A stretch of 64,000 nucleotides of DNA from Parastagonospora avenae f. sp. tritici 18332-5 (Eukaryota > Ascomycota > Dothideomycetes > Pleosporales > Phaeosphaeriaceae): the NCBI GenBank assembly GCA_022559985.1, contig JAFJTR010000003.1, positions 558,001 through 622,000 of the forward strand. Direction: 5' to 3'. Under the pieces are notes generated by a model. It did not search any database. It was not told the origin of the DNA and saw nothing but the letters and a program-made list of their open reading frames with translations. Within the stretch, counting starts at the first letter, position 1. Each line of letters begins with the position of its first letter. The position numbers and the translations under genes were made by a program. Below, in pieces: positions 30,654 through 41,037 of the stretch.

Positions 30654-32678
30654 CTATTGCAGCCTCACACCAGCAGTCTTCAGCTTCTTCGCCTGCTGAT
30701 CCTGTGCGTTACCAATACCGCCATGGCCAGCCTCAAGAGAACTCTCAGACATCTTCTTCTTCTCGGCGGCAACCTTGTCAAGATACTTCTTTGTCTTCGT
30801 GTTTCCGCTGCCCTTGCCGTGGAACTGATGACTTAGCTGTTTGAAAGCCTCCTTTTGGTTCATGGTGCGTCCGTGGTCGTCGACGTAGGTCAGCTCGACG
30901 TTGGGCTTGTACTCCTTATTGAAGATTTCGGCGAGCCTCCTGCTTTCGCTGACATCGGCGTTGTTGTTCGCCTTGCGGGCCCACTCCTCACGTTCGCGGG
31001 GAGTCATGGTATTCCAGCGTGCAGAGCCTCGTTCACGCTCGCGTCCCATCTTCCTCTGCCGCTCTGCGTCCGCCTCAGCTTTCAGCTTGTCTGCCAAGAA
31101 CTTCTGTCGATCACGGTATGATGTATTCTTGTCACCAGCATCGGTCCCGCTCACTATGCCTCGCTGCCTCAAAAGGGCAAGAGTGGCACCAAGTCCTTGG
31201 TCAACAGTCTTCTCGGCCTCCAGGCCAGTGTCTGTTATGCCAGTCGATCGTGCACGAGATACGCTGCGGTCCCGGGCCTCTTCTGCCTCTGCGGCTTCCG
31301 CATATGATTGAGCCATATCAACATCGCCATCCTCGTCTGCAGCTGGACTGCCGCCCATTGACTTGATACCCGCGGATAGACGGCTGGACTTCTTGTGCTT
31401 GTTGCGTGCCTCATCTTCCTCCTCGGCGGCGTTGGTGCCCAAGTTCTGCACGAACTCGGTGGTCTCATCAATGATCAAGGCAGAGTCCGCGTACTCTTCC
31501 GTCGTCTCCATGATGTCAGGCGTGCCCGGGACGGAGGCCTCCTCGCGCAATTGTCGTGCAATGTCTTCGGGCCGCATCTTCTTGCGCTTCTTGAGAGCCT
31601 TTTGTCGTTGCGCCGCGAGGTTGGCTTGGAGATCATCGTCCTCGATGAAGGATTCATCGAAGACGCTCTTCTTTCTTTGCTTGGGCACCGCAGCTTCACC
31701 TCCGTCGATGTCCATGTCGTCTGCTGCGGCCTCCTCTGTCGGGACTGCAAACATCTCGTCCTCGTCCTCAATGCGCTCTCTCTTCGCCTTCTTAGACTTC
31801 TTCTTCTTTGGCTTCTTCATCTTGACCTCGGAGACATCCATGTAGTCGTTGGCTGGCGCTTCTTCTTTGAGAATATCGAGGCTGATAGCAACCTTTTTCG
31901 CCTTTGCAGACGCCGGGGCATCGCCTTGGGTGTCTTCCACGGTTCGGCCGTTGCCATCCAGTGTAAAGATCTTGCCCTTCTTGCCCTCGATCTCTTCGTC
32001 ATACTGCGCCAAAATGGACTTCTGACCTGACTCGTCCACATCATTCGGGTCGTATGCGCGCTTTCGCTTCTTCGAGTCGAGTCGCTCCTGCAGCCTCTCC
32101 TTGTCTCTGAGCGCCACCGCCTCGAGCTCGTCATCGTCTTCAGCGTCGACCGCAGTGTCCTTGAGCACTAGAATCTGGTCTTCGTCGTCGAATTGATCGA
32201 CCTCGTGTCCGACTTTGATTCCTGCGAGATCGGCTTCGGTGTACTGCATGGCTTCGCGTGCCTGGCGCTCCCGCTCCTCGAGTTCCTTCTGCGTCTGCTC
32301 GGCTTTGGCGATCTTCTTCTGGCGTTTCTTGCTGGTCTTTAGCCACGCCAGGTCGTCGTCCTCGTTCGCCTCGTCGGCAAGGCCTTTGCCATCGAGTTTG
32401 GCAAAGCGCGCGGCCTTCTCTCGCTCCTTTTTGATTGCGGCCATACGCTCTTCGCGCTTTTTCTTGGCCTCGGCCTCATCTTGCAGCTTTTTCCAATTGT
32501 CGTATGCTGCCGCCTGGCGAGTGTCGATGGTGCTTGCAGGCTCTTCGTCAGAGTCGTCGTTCTCTTTCGCAGACTTGAAGGCCGGCCCGGACGTGTTGGG
32601 CGCAGATCCTCCAGGGAGAGCGGGCAGGCCCATAGACAGACGAATCTTATTCGCCTCATCAATGGATAGGTCTGCCAT
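30654..32678 (-). CDS. SNU66: SART1/Snu66 tri-snRNP protein
   Basis: A single exon encodes 674 residues. The ATG at 32678 was chosen because the frame further upstream has no ATG and MADLSIDEANKIRLSMGL matches the conserved SART1 N-terminus. The protein is highly charged and mostly helical, with Lys/Glu-rich runs, EDDDLAWL and several acidic patches. The conserved C-terminal block includes DKNTSYRDRQKFLADKLKAE, YVDDHGRTMNQKEAFKQLSH and FHGKGSGNTKTKKYLDK. Snu66/SART1 belongs to the U4/U6.U5 tri-snRNP and is needed for spliceosome activation in the nucleus; it also contacts the ubiquitin-like Hub1 through short helical motifs in other species. I did not assign such a motif here. Identification is secure. 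Confidence 0.93.
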   Translation of the reverse strand: MADLSIDEANKIRLSMGLPALPGGSAPNTSGPAFKSAKENDDSDEEPASTIDTRQAAAYDNWKKLQDEAEAKKKREERMAAIKKEREKAARFAKLDGKGLADEANEDDDLAWLKTSKKRQKKIAKAEQTQKELEERERQAREAMQYTEADLAGIKVGHEVDQFDDEDQILVLKDTAVDAEDDDELEAVALRDKERLQERLDSKKRKRAYDPNDVDESGQKSILAQYDEEIEGKKGKIFTLDGNGRTVEDTQGDAPASAKAKKVAISLDILKEEAPANDYMDVSEVKMKKPKKKKSKKAKRERIEDEDEMFAVPTEEAAADDMDIDGGEAAVPKQRKKSVFDESFIEDDDLQANLAAQRQKALKKRKKMRPEDIARQLREEASVPGTPDIMETTEEYADSALIIDETTEFVQNLGTNAAEEEDEARNKHKKSSRLSAGIKSMGGSPAADEDGDVDMAQSYAEAAEAEEARDRSVSRARSTGITDTGLEAEKTVDQGLGATLALLRQRGIVSGTDAGDKNTSYRDRQKFLADKLKAEADAERQRKMGRERERGSARWNTMTPREREEWARKANNNADVSESRRLAEIFNKEYKPNVELTYVDDHGRTMNQKEAFKQLSHQFHGKGSGNTKTKKYLDKVAAEKKKMSESSLEAGHGGIGNAQDQQAKKLKTAGVRLQ

Positions 32679-33326
32679 GGTGTCGACGCGACGTGGAGGC
32701 CCGTACAAGTCGAACGTACGTCTACGGGGTGAGTTTGCGGATCAAAGGGGACGCAAAACAAAAGCCAGGTGTGACTAGTACCGGCGCAACAGGGCTCCTA
32801 CCTTGAAGCAACTGCGCACGATTTGAGTTTGTGAGAATCGAGTTGGGGTGCACGATGAAGCCAATGTTGAGCATGCGGGCAAGTCGGGACTTCCGAACTT
32901 CTGTGCCCAGACGCTAGCGCTAGTGCGCCAAGCAGACTTTTCGACAGCTACAAAATAATTCTACGGCTCTCAGCTTCCTTTTCTCACCCAACGACCTGTG
33001 CCAGAGTTCCCGTCCACCTTCACGGGTGTGTTCTGGTTGAACGCTGGCAGTTCGTCCGTCCTCATGGAGCCATCTCTTTTCGATAGGTGTCAATTTCTGG
33101 ACGACAGGTCGAAGAGTGAGTCGGCGCGATGCTATGAAGCCTGAGTTCGCCGCAAGGTTTGAGCTCGGTGGATGGCGCGCGCCAGGCAGACTGATTCCTG
33201 TTCCCTTTTGCTAGGCCGTTGGCCCATGATGCTTGGGACAAACCCAGTCGGCTACATACTGTTGCGCGCTTATGCGCTTATGCGCTGATGTACTCGTTCA
33301 TTCTTGTGATTTTCTCCGACCCGACT
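32679..33326. other. 650 bp intergenic region
   Basis: The region is upstream of SNU66 and downstream of PTH2. It presumably holds the SNU66 promoter. A direct microrepeat gcgcttatgcgcttatgcgctgatg occurs as three copies of a gcttatgc-like unit near 33267-33291. No gene or RNA is supported. Confidence 0.5.
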
Positions 33327-33974
33327 CTACAGCAGCTTCAGGTGCCCAGTAACCTGATCTATGACACTCTTCGGCGCAGGCCCGATGCCTAGCACCGTTG
33401 CACTCCCGCTCGCAATCTGTGTCCGCCCTGCGTCATGGATAATGTGCGCAACCACTCCCAAACTCAGCGCCTGTGCCTGTAGCATTTCCAGCTCCTCCTC
33501 GCTCTTCACCTGCAGAGCCACCTTCGCCTGACCCAATGATTCCCAGCGTCGTAGCGTCGGCGAGTTCGGTGCGGTGCGGAGAAAATGTTTGTAGCAGGCC
33601 AGTGTCGCATGTCCACACTGTGCACCAATCTTGCCTGTCGCAGCATGTTAGGAAGTCTTTTTGTGTAAGCTTTGCAGAGACGACTTACCCTTGGTCATGC
33701 CTAGATCCGTCCTTACGACCAGTACCATCTTGCACTCCTCGTTGTTGCCGTTGAACTCAGCAGGCGTGGTGTCGTCACCTTCGTCGTCGTCGCTGTCGCT
33801 CAATTCGTCCGAATCCGCTGCGGCCTTGTCCTTGCGGTCTGTAGGCACAGAAACCGGGCTACCTCCGAACAGGCCCAAAGATTTGGCCTGTCCTAGCATG
33901 TAGCCAGTCACGCCCGCAAGTATAGCACATGCGACCGCAATGTTCGCCGTGGAGGGTTGTGTCGTGTCCTGCAT
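33327..33974 (-). CDS. PTH2: peptidyl-tRNA hydrolase 2
   Basis: Two exons, 33689-33974 and 33327-33634, give 197 residues; the 54 bp intron has a GTAAGT donor. An N-terminal membrane segment (IAVACAILAGVTGYMLGQA, residues about 10-28) is followed by an acidic linker of about 45 residues. The Pth2 domain starts at CKMVLVVRTDLGMTKGK. The splice site lies within the signature GKIGAQCGHATLACYK. The end, IGPAPKSVIDQVTGHLKLL, is typical. Pth2 frees peptides from peptidyl-tRNAs that drop off ribosomes; the N-terminal anchor places it at the mitochondrial outer membrane in yeast and animals. No ATG precedes residue 1 in frame. The gene diverges from bL28m. Confidence 0.93.
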
Positions 33975-34243
33975 GATGAAGCCGTGCTCGTTGTTGCTTG
34001 ATGGCCGAATGTGCGCGCTCACAATACAGTACCTCTGTATACTGGAAGTGTAGTCACAATTGGACTATGAGCAGGCTCGCAGTATGGTGTACTTCGTAGC
34101 CCGTTTGCTTGGTGGGGAGCTCCAGTGAACTACTAGCGCCACCGTCTGTGCTTTGCATCTGGAAATCTTCCCAAAGTGCGGACTTCCGAGATGCATCAGT
34201 GACCGCCTCGACAGCTCCCACCAACCTACTCGGCCACTTTATC
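33975..34243. promoter_or_regulatory. 269 bp divergent promoter, PTH2 / bL28m
   Basis: Start codons of PTH2 (minus) and bL28m (plus) lie only 269 bp apart, so the two translation-linked genes share one short promoter region. No TATA box stands out. Confidence 0.6.
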
Positions 34244-35668
34244 ATGCTGTCCCGGTGTCAATTGCTCCCCGGGCGCCCGATAATCCATAATGTAGTCATC
34301 CGCACAGCGCAATCGACCCGACGAACGTATGCGACCGCCGACCCTGCGCCCGTGGTGAAGAATCCTCTACGACGAAAAAAGGGCGGCGATCTCGGCACTC
34401 ATCTTCCCAAGCACGTTATACCGGCCGATGCATACATCCCTGCCTACCCGTATGGCGATCATGCTTTATTCAAGCAAGCAAATCGAGGCCTATATGGCGA
34501 CCAGATGATCCACTTCGGCAACAATGTATCAGAGAAGACCGAGACCAAGACACGTCGGGACTGGAAGCCCAATGTACTCAGCAAAGGCTTGTACTCAGTT
34601 GCCCTGAAGAAAAAGATCAAGCTACGCATTACCTCAAGGGTGCTCAAGACAATGGATCGTGAAGGTGGCCTCGATGAATACCTGCTCAAAGACAACGAGC
34701 ACCGACTAAAGGAGCTTGGACCGCTCGGATGGGCACTGCGGTGGACTTTGATGCAAAAGCCTCAGGTCATTGACCGTATGCGTGCTCAGGCCTCTGCCCT
34801 AGGTGTTGACCAAGCCACCATCGACGCACAATGGCCCACCCAAAAAATGCTTAACGAGCAAAGAGCCTCACAGGCAGGGTTCGTCAGAGCTACAGATCTA
34901 GTCGGCGAGGATGAGTACGCGGGGGAGCACGATGAGGCGGAAGAAGGCGATACGGAGTATGACATTAAGAAACTAAAGCGGCGCATCAGGGCGCGAGCCA
35001 GAGACGAATATCAAGGAATACTCAGAACTGCGCGTCGATACTCGGCTCGCCAGCTCGTCAACAGCGAAGCAGAGGGCATCAAACTTACGTTCATACGGGC
35101 CAAGGAGCACAAGGAAGCTTTCACTCGTTTTCAGATGAAGTTTGGTCAGAAGCTGAATGAACAGTTCAGCCCGCAGGAAATTGCGGAGGCAAGGGTACGA
35201 CTCAAGCTCCCTTCAGAGCTCAGTGATTACAAGGTTAGAAAGATTTTGTCCAACGAGCGGAAACCGCAGGAGATTGAAGAGGCTGGCAGCCACAAAGCAT
35301 GGATAGATAAAGCCAATGCTGAGGAGGATGACATCAAGAATGCCGAGGAAGATGCCATAACCATGGCACAATATGCAAAAGCCTATGGTGGGAAAGAGCT
35401 TCCTCAGTCAGAGCTCAAGAATCATTACGCCAAGATGATCGAGGAGGCCGAAAATGCTGCAACCAACCAGGAGTTAAATCACTTCCGCAGAGAGTTTCTC
35501 AAGACTGCGATGGCCAAGGCGGACAAGATGATCAGAGAGAGAGGTTCGGGAGGCCAAGGCGCGTGGGTCCAATCTGCTTCCGAAGATTACTTACGAGCAC
35601 TTTCAGAAGAAGCTGCAAACCGAGCTGCGAAACAGGCTGCAAAACAGGCTGCACCTCTTCAAGCTTGA
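34244..35668 (+). CDS. MRPL24: mitochondrial large-subunit ribosomal protein bL28m
   Basis: A single exon encodes 474 residues. The frame is open upstream, but the first ATG is at 34244 and gives a good mitochondrial presequence (MLSRCQLLPG, then Arg-rich up to RRTYA). The L28 domain lies at about residues 95-190, with KQANRGLYGDQMIHFGNNVSE, NVLSKGLYSVALKKKIKLR and the VLKTMDREGGLDEYLL segment seen in fungal members (yeast Mrpl24). A long, charged, helical C-terminal extension follows, ending in an Ala/Lys/Gln repeat (AAKQAAKQAA). Such extensions are common in mitoribosomal proteins of filamentous fungi. It acts in the mitochondrial matrix as part of the ribosome. Identification is secure; the symbol follows the yeast name. 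Confidence 0.88.
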   Translation: MLSRCQLLPGRPIIHNVVIRTAQSTRRTYATADPAPVVKNPLRRKKGGDLGTHLPKHVIPADAYIPAYPYGDHALFKQANRGLYGDQMIHFGNNVSEKTETKTRRDWKPNVLSKGLYSVALKKKIKLRITSRVLKTMDREGGLDEYLLKDNEHRLKELGPLGWALRWTLMQKPQVIDRMRAQASALGVDQATIDAQWPTQKMLNEQRASQAGFVRATDLVGEDEYAGEHDEAEEGDTEYDIKKLKRRIRARARDEYQGILRTARRYSARQLVNSEAEGIKLTFIRAKEHKEAFTRFQMKFGQKLNEQFSPQEIAEARVRLKLPSELSDYKVRKILSNERKPQEIEEAGSHKAWIDKANAEEDDIKNAEEDAITMAQYAKAYGGKELPQSELKNHYAKMIEEAENAATNQELNHFRREFLKTAMAKADKMIRERGSGGQGAWVQSASEDYLRALSEEAANRAAKQAAKQAAPLQA

Positions 35669-36583
35669 GAGGCGGGCGATGCACGGAAAGCAATGCTCAA
35701 TTCGAGCAACAGGTCTTTGGAGATCCGACTTAATGCTCAGTCGTGCATGTAGTGTATATTAGAGCTGATGTGTAACACGATCAAATGTTCTTGTACAACA
35801 TGATAAAGGCTGCATTTAGCTTGACTTGAGCTGTGAGGTTCTTGTCTCCCTCCCCGCAGTTATCAGGATGTTGGAGGAAGGCGCGGACAGGGCTGTGTTC
35901 AAACCTCAATGTTATACCTCTCACACTTCCTTTCCACATCACTAATTCCATGAGATTTTGGTTCAATTGAACCAAGTTCATCTCGTCTCTCACTCTCGAC
36001 GATTCCTATAACCTCGAGTTGGCGACGATTCGACCTGTGCAAAAGCTCACGATGCTGTTCTCGAGCTGAGCTACCTCAACGCTATCCACTGATAAACAGA
36101 AACCCCTTGGACCCACCGTAGACAATTCGAAGCTGAGCACGTAGCTCTACACTCGGTCGAGCGAGAGACACCCGTCATAGTGCAGATACCATCGTTTCAA
36201 CGTGCACAAACACAAGCATCATCCTCGTGCCGAGCCAGCTCGCCAGGAGGACGTGTATGGCTCGGGGTCTGGCCGTCATTTTCGCTAACCATTCGTGAAG
36301 AACCTCAGAGGCCTACGAGGCGCACGCATTGCATTACGATTCGCAAGTATAGACCGAGCAGATGTGCGTTTAGTTTTAGATTGATACAAGACTTACTCCA
36401 ATGGTCAAAGTAAATGCGGAGGTCCAACGTCCAACGCACGCTTATGGACTAGGGCGATGCTTATTGGCGCCGACATCTGCCCGTTCGGGGGTGCGATCTA
36501 CCTTCATTTTAAATCAAGTTGGACCAGGAGAGCGAGGAAAATGTCGCTACCCTCTGCGCTGTGAAGCCGACGACACGCATATT
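35669..36583. other. 915 bp intergenic region
   Basis: The region lies between two plus-strand genes. The frame of the next gene is open back to an ATG at 36401, so its start could lie further left than annotated. No other gene, RNA or repeat is seen. Confidence 0.5.
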
Positions 36584-38189
36584 ATGGCGTTTGCTGGCGT
36601 GATTTCCGATTTGTTCAACTGCGGGCGACCGAGGCGGCCACAGACGCGGAATGGATCGATATCTGGGGAAGACGCGACGCGCATGGTTGCCGTTACACAA
36701 AACACTGGACTCGACATCCCCACCACTGCAGCTGCAGCTTCCAGCGACGCCAGATTACATGCGGTCCCAGAAGATGAGGAACTCCCGCGGCCCACATCTG
36801 TAGAGTCGAAAGCCCCGTTCAACAGCCGTCCATCTACCCGCCGCGCATCGGTTGAAGCCACGCCAGCCGATAGCATCCAGCATGCGCCCGCAGAAGAGCC
36901 TCGTATTCGCACCAAGCGCAGTGAATCAAGTGACACCAATACCAAGGCCAAGACCAGCATAGGCAAGCATGTGGAGCAGCGCTTCCTTGTCACCATCGAC
37001 ACTCCAGCCTCAAGCAATGCGCCAGCCAAGCTGAGTCTTGACCATGTCGAAGCCTCTGTCGTAGAGGTCGCGCCTCTTGAGAAGGAACCAGTCGTCAAGC
37101 CTCAACTCGCTCAGGAAACCCAGGAAGCTCAGGAAACTGTGACTGCTCGCATAGAGACGCCCACAAAGCTCGCTGAAGAGCCTCCATCTGTTAACGCGGA
37201 CGTCTCCACCGCCCAATCGTCCGAGACCGAGCCTGTTGTTCAGCTACAGGAAGCCAGCCCGGCCATCGCACCAGCCGTGGTGGAAGAAACTATCGTGCCA
37301 GTGTCTCAGCCTGCGTCAACCCAGCTACTAGATCTACCTACAGGTGTGTACATACGTCCCCTGGATTGAGAGTTTGCTAACACGCGCAGAGGTCCGAAAA
37401 CTCATCTACAAACACATGGTTGAAGAGAAGCCCATCAGAATGTGCCGACACGACGACCCAGCACTATCACAATCCGAAACTACACCGCCGCCCCCACAAA
37501 AACGTCTCTTCTATAGCCTCACCCAAGTATGCAGGCAATTGCGCACAGAGTTCCTTCCCCTGTACGAGGCACGAACCGAATACATAATCGACCTCTGGAC
37601 CCAGCGAACGCACCTGACCAACATAGGCGCCTTGAGAGGAAAGGTAGCCATCGACATCGACGCAGCGTGTTTCGACATGCAGCCCATCGATATCCTACCG
37701 CTCATCCGCTACCTCGCGCGTACACGCAAAGCTGGATGCCGCTTTGCATCTACCGAAGGCGTCGTCTTCCACAGCATAGAATCCATCGTCGTACAGCTGA
37801 ACAAGCTCCTCCCCTCCACCACCGGCACCAACAGCCCCTGGCTCTCAGCCGCCAACGGACCCATGAAGCGCGTCGACCTCCACCTGTTCCCCCACGAAGA
37901 CATCCGCCAGTACTACCGCTTCCGCGGCGCCGAGCCCATGCTGCGCATCGTGTACCCCTCAGCCGTCATCGAGCCCTGGATGAAGCAATCCCACAAATGC
38001 GGCGCCGAGTACGAAGCCTATCTTAACAAGACGGGTCTGGATGTCCTCGACATGCACATTGTGGTCGGCCATGCGTCGCGCAGAACGACGAATCAGGGCC
38101 GCATGCCGCTCGATTGGAGACTGAGCTATGTGGGCTCGCGCCTGTCTGTCGAGCAGGCAGTGCGCATTTCGGGAACGTGGACGCGATGA
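36584..38189 (+). CDS. conserved fungal protein, disordered N-terminus and LPxEVRxxIY domain
   Basis: Two exons, 36584-37343 and 37390-38189, give 519 residues; the 46 bp intron has a GTGTGT donor, a GCTAAC branch site and a CAG acceptor. An alternative ATG at 36401 would add 61 residues; MAFAGVISDLFNCG was chosen as a more natural start. Residues 1-250 are Ser/Thr/Pro/Glu-rich and look disordered. Splicing creates LLDLPTEVRKLIYKHM, a pattern shared by many fungal F-box-like proteins. It is followed by a Cys/Leu-rich region (YSLTQVCRQLRTEFLPLYEART) typical of the same group. A full F-box is not evident, so a ubiquitin-ligase role is only a possibility. It converges with the C2H2-like gene, with 130 bp between stops. 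Confidence 0.78.
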
Positions 38190-38319
38190 ATTTAACGAAG
38201 CTAGCTTGTGAAATGATTTGGGGATTCTTGATATTTTAATGTGTAACTGTTTTAGCGCAGAAAAATGGAACGGCGATTTCTCATTCTACTATATCCTTTT
38301 TTTTCGTCCCTTCGATTTC

Positions 38320-39267
38320 CTATGTCGCACTTGAGTATTGCCGCTTTTGAAACAATGCGGCCTCGTCCAAGTACTCGTCTTTCTGATGCTGAGGCCGAGG
38401 TGTGTTGGATTTTTTGTTCTTGGTCCCGCCCGCTTTCCGTACCGCACATCGTGCCTTATCGTATCTGTGCTGAATGAGGTGCGCTTGACTGGTGAATCCG
38501 TCGCCGCATTTACAGGTGAATTGGGCTACCGAAGGCTTGTCTTGAGCTTCGACTGATTTCAATTTCAGGCCCGCAAAAGACGCAGCCAGCGAAGCGTCCG
38601 TTGTTTCTTTCCGAGCCGGTGGAGGCGGCAGCTTTTGCGGTGCCGCTGCTTTAGTATTCGGTACAGATGCTGACTTCCCACGATGAGCTTTTGCATATCG
38701 CAGATGACTGTCCCGTTGCATGTCGTTTGTGAAGCGCTCGCCACAGGGACATTGTTTGTCTTTCTCAGTAGCCACCACCATCGAAGAATCAATTGTAGTT
38801 ATTGCGAATCCGGAATATGGCCTATTCGCAACAGTCTCGCTGGGCTTGCGCTTGGAGATTGAAGTGGCGATTTGCAGCTCTGTATGGATTTTGCAGTGTC
38901 GCTTGTGCTCTAGGTATGTGTCTGTGTCGTCACAAGAAGTACTGCAAGGGCAGCGAACCTCGCGTTTGTAGATTTCTCCCGCCGGGCTCGGCAATTTGGC
39001 CTTCGACATGAGACTGATAGTTGACATGTCGTTATAGAGCGGTCTCTCTGGGTGAGGGCTACGGGTTTCCTCGCGCCCGTGAATGCTGAACTTGGGTCTT
39101 CGCAGACTATGATCTTGTTGCTTGATAGCTGGTCGGCCTGATAAGGTGTCGTTACACAACATGCGGGGAACATATCCACCACCGACCGCTTCCAAGGTGT
39201 AGGGCCGGCCGGGGTGGCCTATATTAGCAAGCTGTTGATGAGGTTGCTTGTCGTATCTTAGGAACAT
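38320..39267 (-). CDS. protein with three atypical C2H2-like zinc modules
   Basis: A single exon encodes 315 residues from an ATG at 39267. Three modules share the exact spacing C-x1-C-x12-H-x6-(H/C): CPC...EHKRHCKIH (about residues 107-129), CPC...HLRYAKAH (about 176-198) and CKC...HRYDKARC (about 257-279). Classical fingers use C-x2/4-C and H-x3/5-H, so both pairs deviate in the same way in all three. Linkers are Ser/Pro/Lys-rich, and the C-terminus is basic and Gln-rich. The repeated geometry argues for a folded metal-binding unit; DNA or RNA binding is inference. I do not recognise a named family. It diverges from the acyltransferase gene and converges with the LPxEVR gene. Confidence 0.72.
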   Translation of the reverse strand: MFLRYDKQPHQQLANIGHPGRPYTLEAVGGGYVPRMLCNDTLSGRPAIKQQDHSLRRPKFSIHGREETRSPHPERPLYNDMSTISLMSKAKLPSPAGEIYKREVRCPCSTSCDDTDTYLEHKRHCKIHTELQIATSISKRKPSETVANRPYSGFAITTIDSSMVVATEKDKQCPCGERFTNDMQRDSHLRYAKAHRGKSASVPNTKAAAPQKLPPPPARKETTDASLAASFAGLKLKSVEAQDKPSVAQFTCKCGDGFTSQAHLIQHRYDKARCAVRKAGGTKNKKSNTPRPQHQKDEYLDEAALFQKRQYSSAT

Positions 39268-39624
39268 CGGCCTTCCAAGATCTCACAAAGGCGGAACGAC
39301 TGCTGTCTTCGCGGCGAGCACCTCTCCCAACAACACTCTAGCCATATCCATCCATGCTCAGATAGCTGGTATGGCCAATAAGAGTTACCTCAACTTCTTC
39401 TGTCCCAAAGCTTCGTTACAGGAAGATACTGAAAACCTATGCGCCAAGCATCTCGGGCTCTTACTGGCCGGACATGTGGTTTTACTCTGGCATTCCGGAA
39501 AACTTGTGGACTAACGTGGCATTCCTTTCATGTCCACGTTTTGTTGAGAATGTCCACATGTACTATTTACACCATTACATGCGCCCTCGGTCGATGCGAG
39601 ACGAAGTTCGGCGTCTCTACGATC
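39268..39624. promoter_or_regulatory. divergent promoter region, zinc-module protein / acyltransferase
   Basis: This 357 bp spacer holds both promoters if the acyltransferase starts at 39625. An in-frame ATG at 39439 would shorten it. No TATA box is clear. Confidence 0.45.
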
Positions 39625-41037
39625 ATGGCCCGCCAGCCCGTGATGATCCCCTTGAAATTCGACGAACAACAAGGTCCCTACAAGTTTCTGTGTAGGATTC
39701 TGAATGAATACTGTCCAATCTCGTCAAAAACCTTCTCCCGGAATCCTTGCTCGAAAGCACCTTTGTCAAGACCTCCACGCCCCACAGCATGGCTCGATGG
39801 CGTCCGCGGCATCTCAGCCTTCCTCGTCTTCCTATACCATTTCCAACACATGTTCCACAACGCATACTGGTACGGCTACGGCAGCAACGGCGGTGTTGAC
39901 GACGACTGGGAATTCCAATTACCCATTCTCCGCCTGATTCCCAATGGCCAGACGCAGGTGTCGGTGTTCTACGTCCTCTCAGGCATCTCATTATCGTTGA
40001 GGCCGCTCCAATTGGCACGTAGCCATGACTGGGAAAAGTGCTTTGACAACTTATTCTCGTCCATCTTCCGACGCGCGCTGCGCATGTACCTTCCTATCCT
40101 CGTGGTGCAAATTGGTGTCCTCCTCGCCACACTCCTCGGCTTCTTCAACCATGCCCACGCACTGCGCAACGACTGGCCTTTCGGCGGCACGAATGAAGTG
40201 ATGCATACCGTCTTCGCCTCAAATCGTGCTCAGATTCAGGATTGGCTCCAGGCTATGTGGACTTTTGCGGATCCGTTCGCTCCAAATCGGCCGGCATATG
40301 ATGTTCATCTCTGGACGATTCCCATACAATTTCGCAACTCTATCATATTGTTTGCTACACTACTTGGTTTTGCGAAAATCAAGCCTCGGATACGTATCAG
40401 TCTCACAGTAATGCTTGTGGTATATTGTATTTGTGTTAACCATAGTGCGATTGCTCTCTTTTATGCAGGTATGGGCATTGCTGAGTTCATACTCATCCAG
40501 GCGGAGACGGTGGCGCGATATCCCAACATCTGTACCAGGAAAGATGGCGGCCCACTTCTGTCTCGTGTGTTTTGGTTCGGAATGTGTTACGCAGGCTTAC
40601 ATCTCCTCTCTTGGCCGCCCCGCAACTCCCACCGCTCCCTGGGCTTCGTCACTCTGAACAAGATCACTCCGCGGTTCATCGACTCTCCAGGAGAGACTGG
40701 AGAGCGTATCGGCGCTGCCTTATTTATCCTCGCGTTGTCCGGCTGTGTGTCACTGCGCCGCCTCTTCGAAACTCCCTGGGCTATTTATTTAGGCAACATC
40801 TCTTTCCCGTTATATATTGTCCATGGTCCGTTGAATCATATGATTGGCTTGCCGCTAGTGCAGACGATCTGGAAGATCACTGGTTCCGAGTCACTTGTAG
40901 GCTACGAAATAGGCGTCTTTCTGGCGTTTTGTATCATGGTCGTTGTTGTCGTGTGGGTTGCAGGAATATTTACCCGGACAGTGGATGAGCCATGTGTGAG
41001 GCTTGGTCGTGCGTTGCGGAAGAAGTGGACTGTGTAA
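39625..41037 (+). CDS. acyltransferase 3-family multi-pass membrane protein
   Basis: A single exon of 470 residues; the frame is also open to an ATG at 39439, giving a 532-residue alternative. The family signature RPTAWLDGVRGISAFLVFLYHF (residues about 52-73) places the key His in a YHF context. RRALRMYLPILVVQIGVLLATLL supplies the conserved Arg and second membrane region. About ten hydrophobic helices follow, and IYLGNISFPLYIVHGPL is the typical late motif. Members of Pfam Acyl_transf_3 move acyl groups onto sugars, lipids or secondary metabolites at membranes. No acceptor can be named. No introns are needed, which suits the continuous helix pattern. Confidence 0.86.
   Translation: MARQPVMIPLKFDEQQGPYKFLCRILNEYCPISSKTFSRNPCSKAPLSRPPRPTAWLDGVRGISAFLVFLYHFQHMFHNAYWYGYGSNGGVDDDWEFQLPILRLIPNGQTQVSVFYVLSGISLSLRPLQLARSHDWEKCFDNLFSSIFRRALRMYLPILVVQIGVLLATLLGFFNHAHALRNDWPFGGTNEVMHTVFASNRAQIQDWLQAMWTFADPFAPNRPAYDVHLWTIPIQFRNSIILFATLLGFAKIKPRIRISLTVMLVVYCICVNHSAIALFYAGMGIAEFILIQAETVARYPNICTRKDGGPLLSRVFWFGMCYAGLHLLSWPPRNSHRSLGFVTLNKITPRFIDSPGETGERIGAALFILALSGCVSLRRLFETPWAIYLGNISFPLYIVHGPLNHMIGLPLVQTIWKITGSESLVGYEIGVFLAFCIMVVVVVWVAGIFTRTVDEPCVRLGRALRKKWTV

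Noticed and set aside
31363..32030. Plus-strand frames of 160 and 211 codons
   Set aside because: They are antisense shadows of the acidic and lysine-rich SNU66 coding region, with Ser/Leu bias and no domain.
34109..34243. N-terminal extension of bL28m by 45 codons
   Set aside because: It would need a TTG start; the ATG at 34244 gives a proper mitochondrial presequence.
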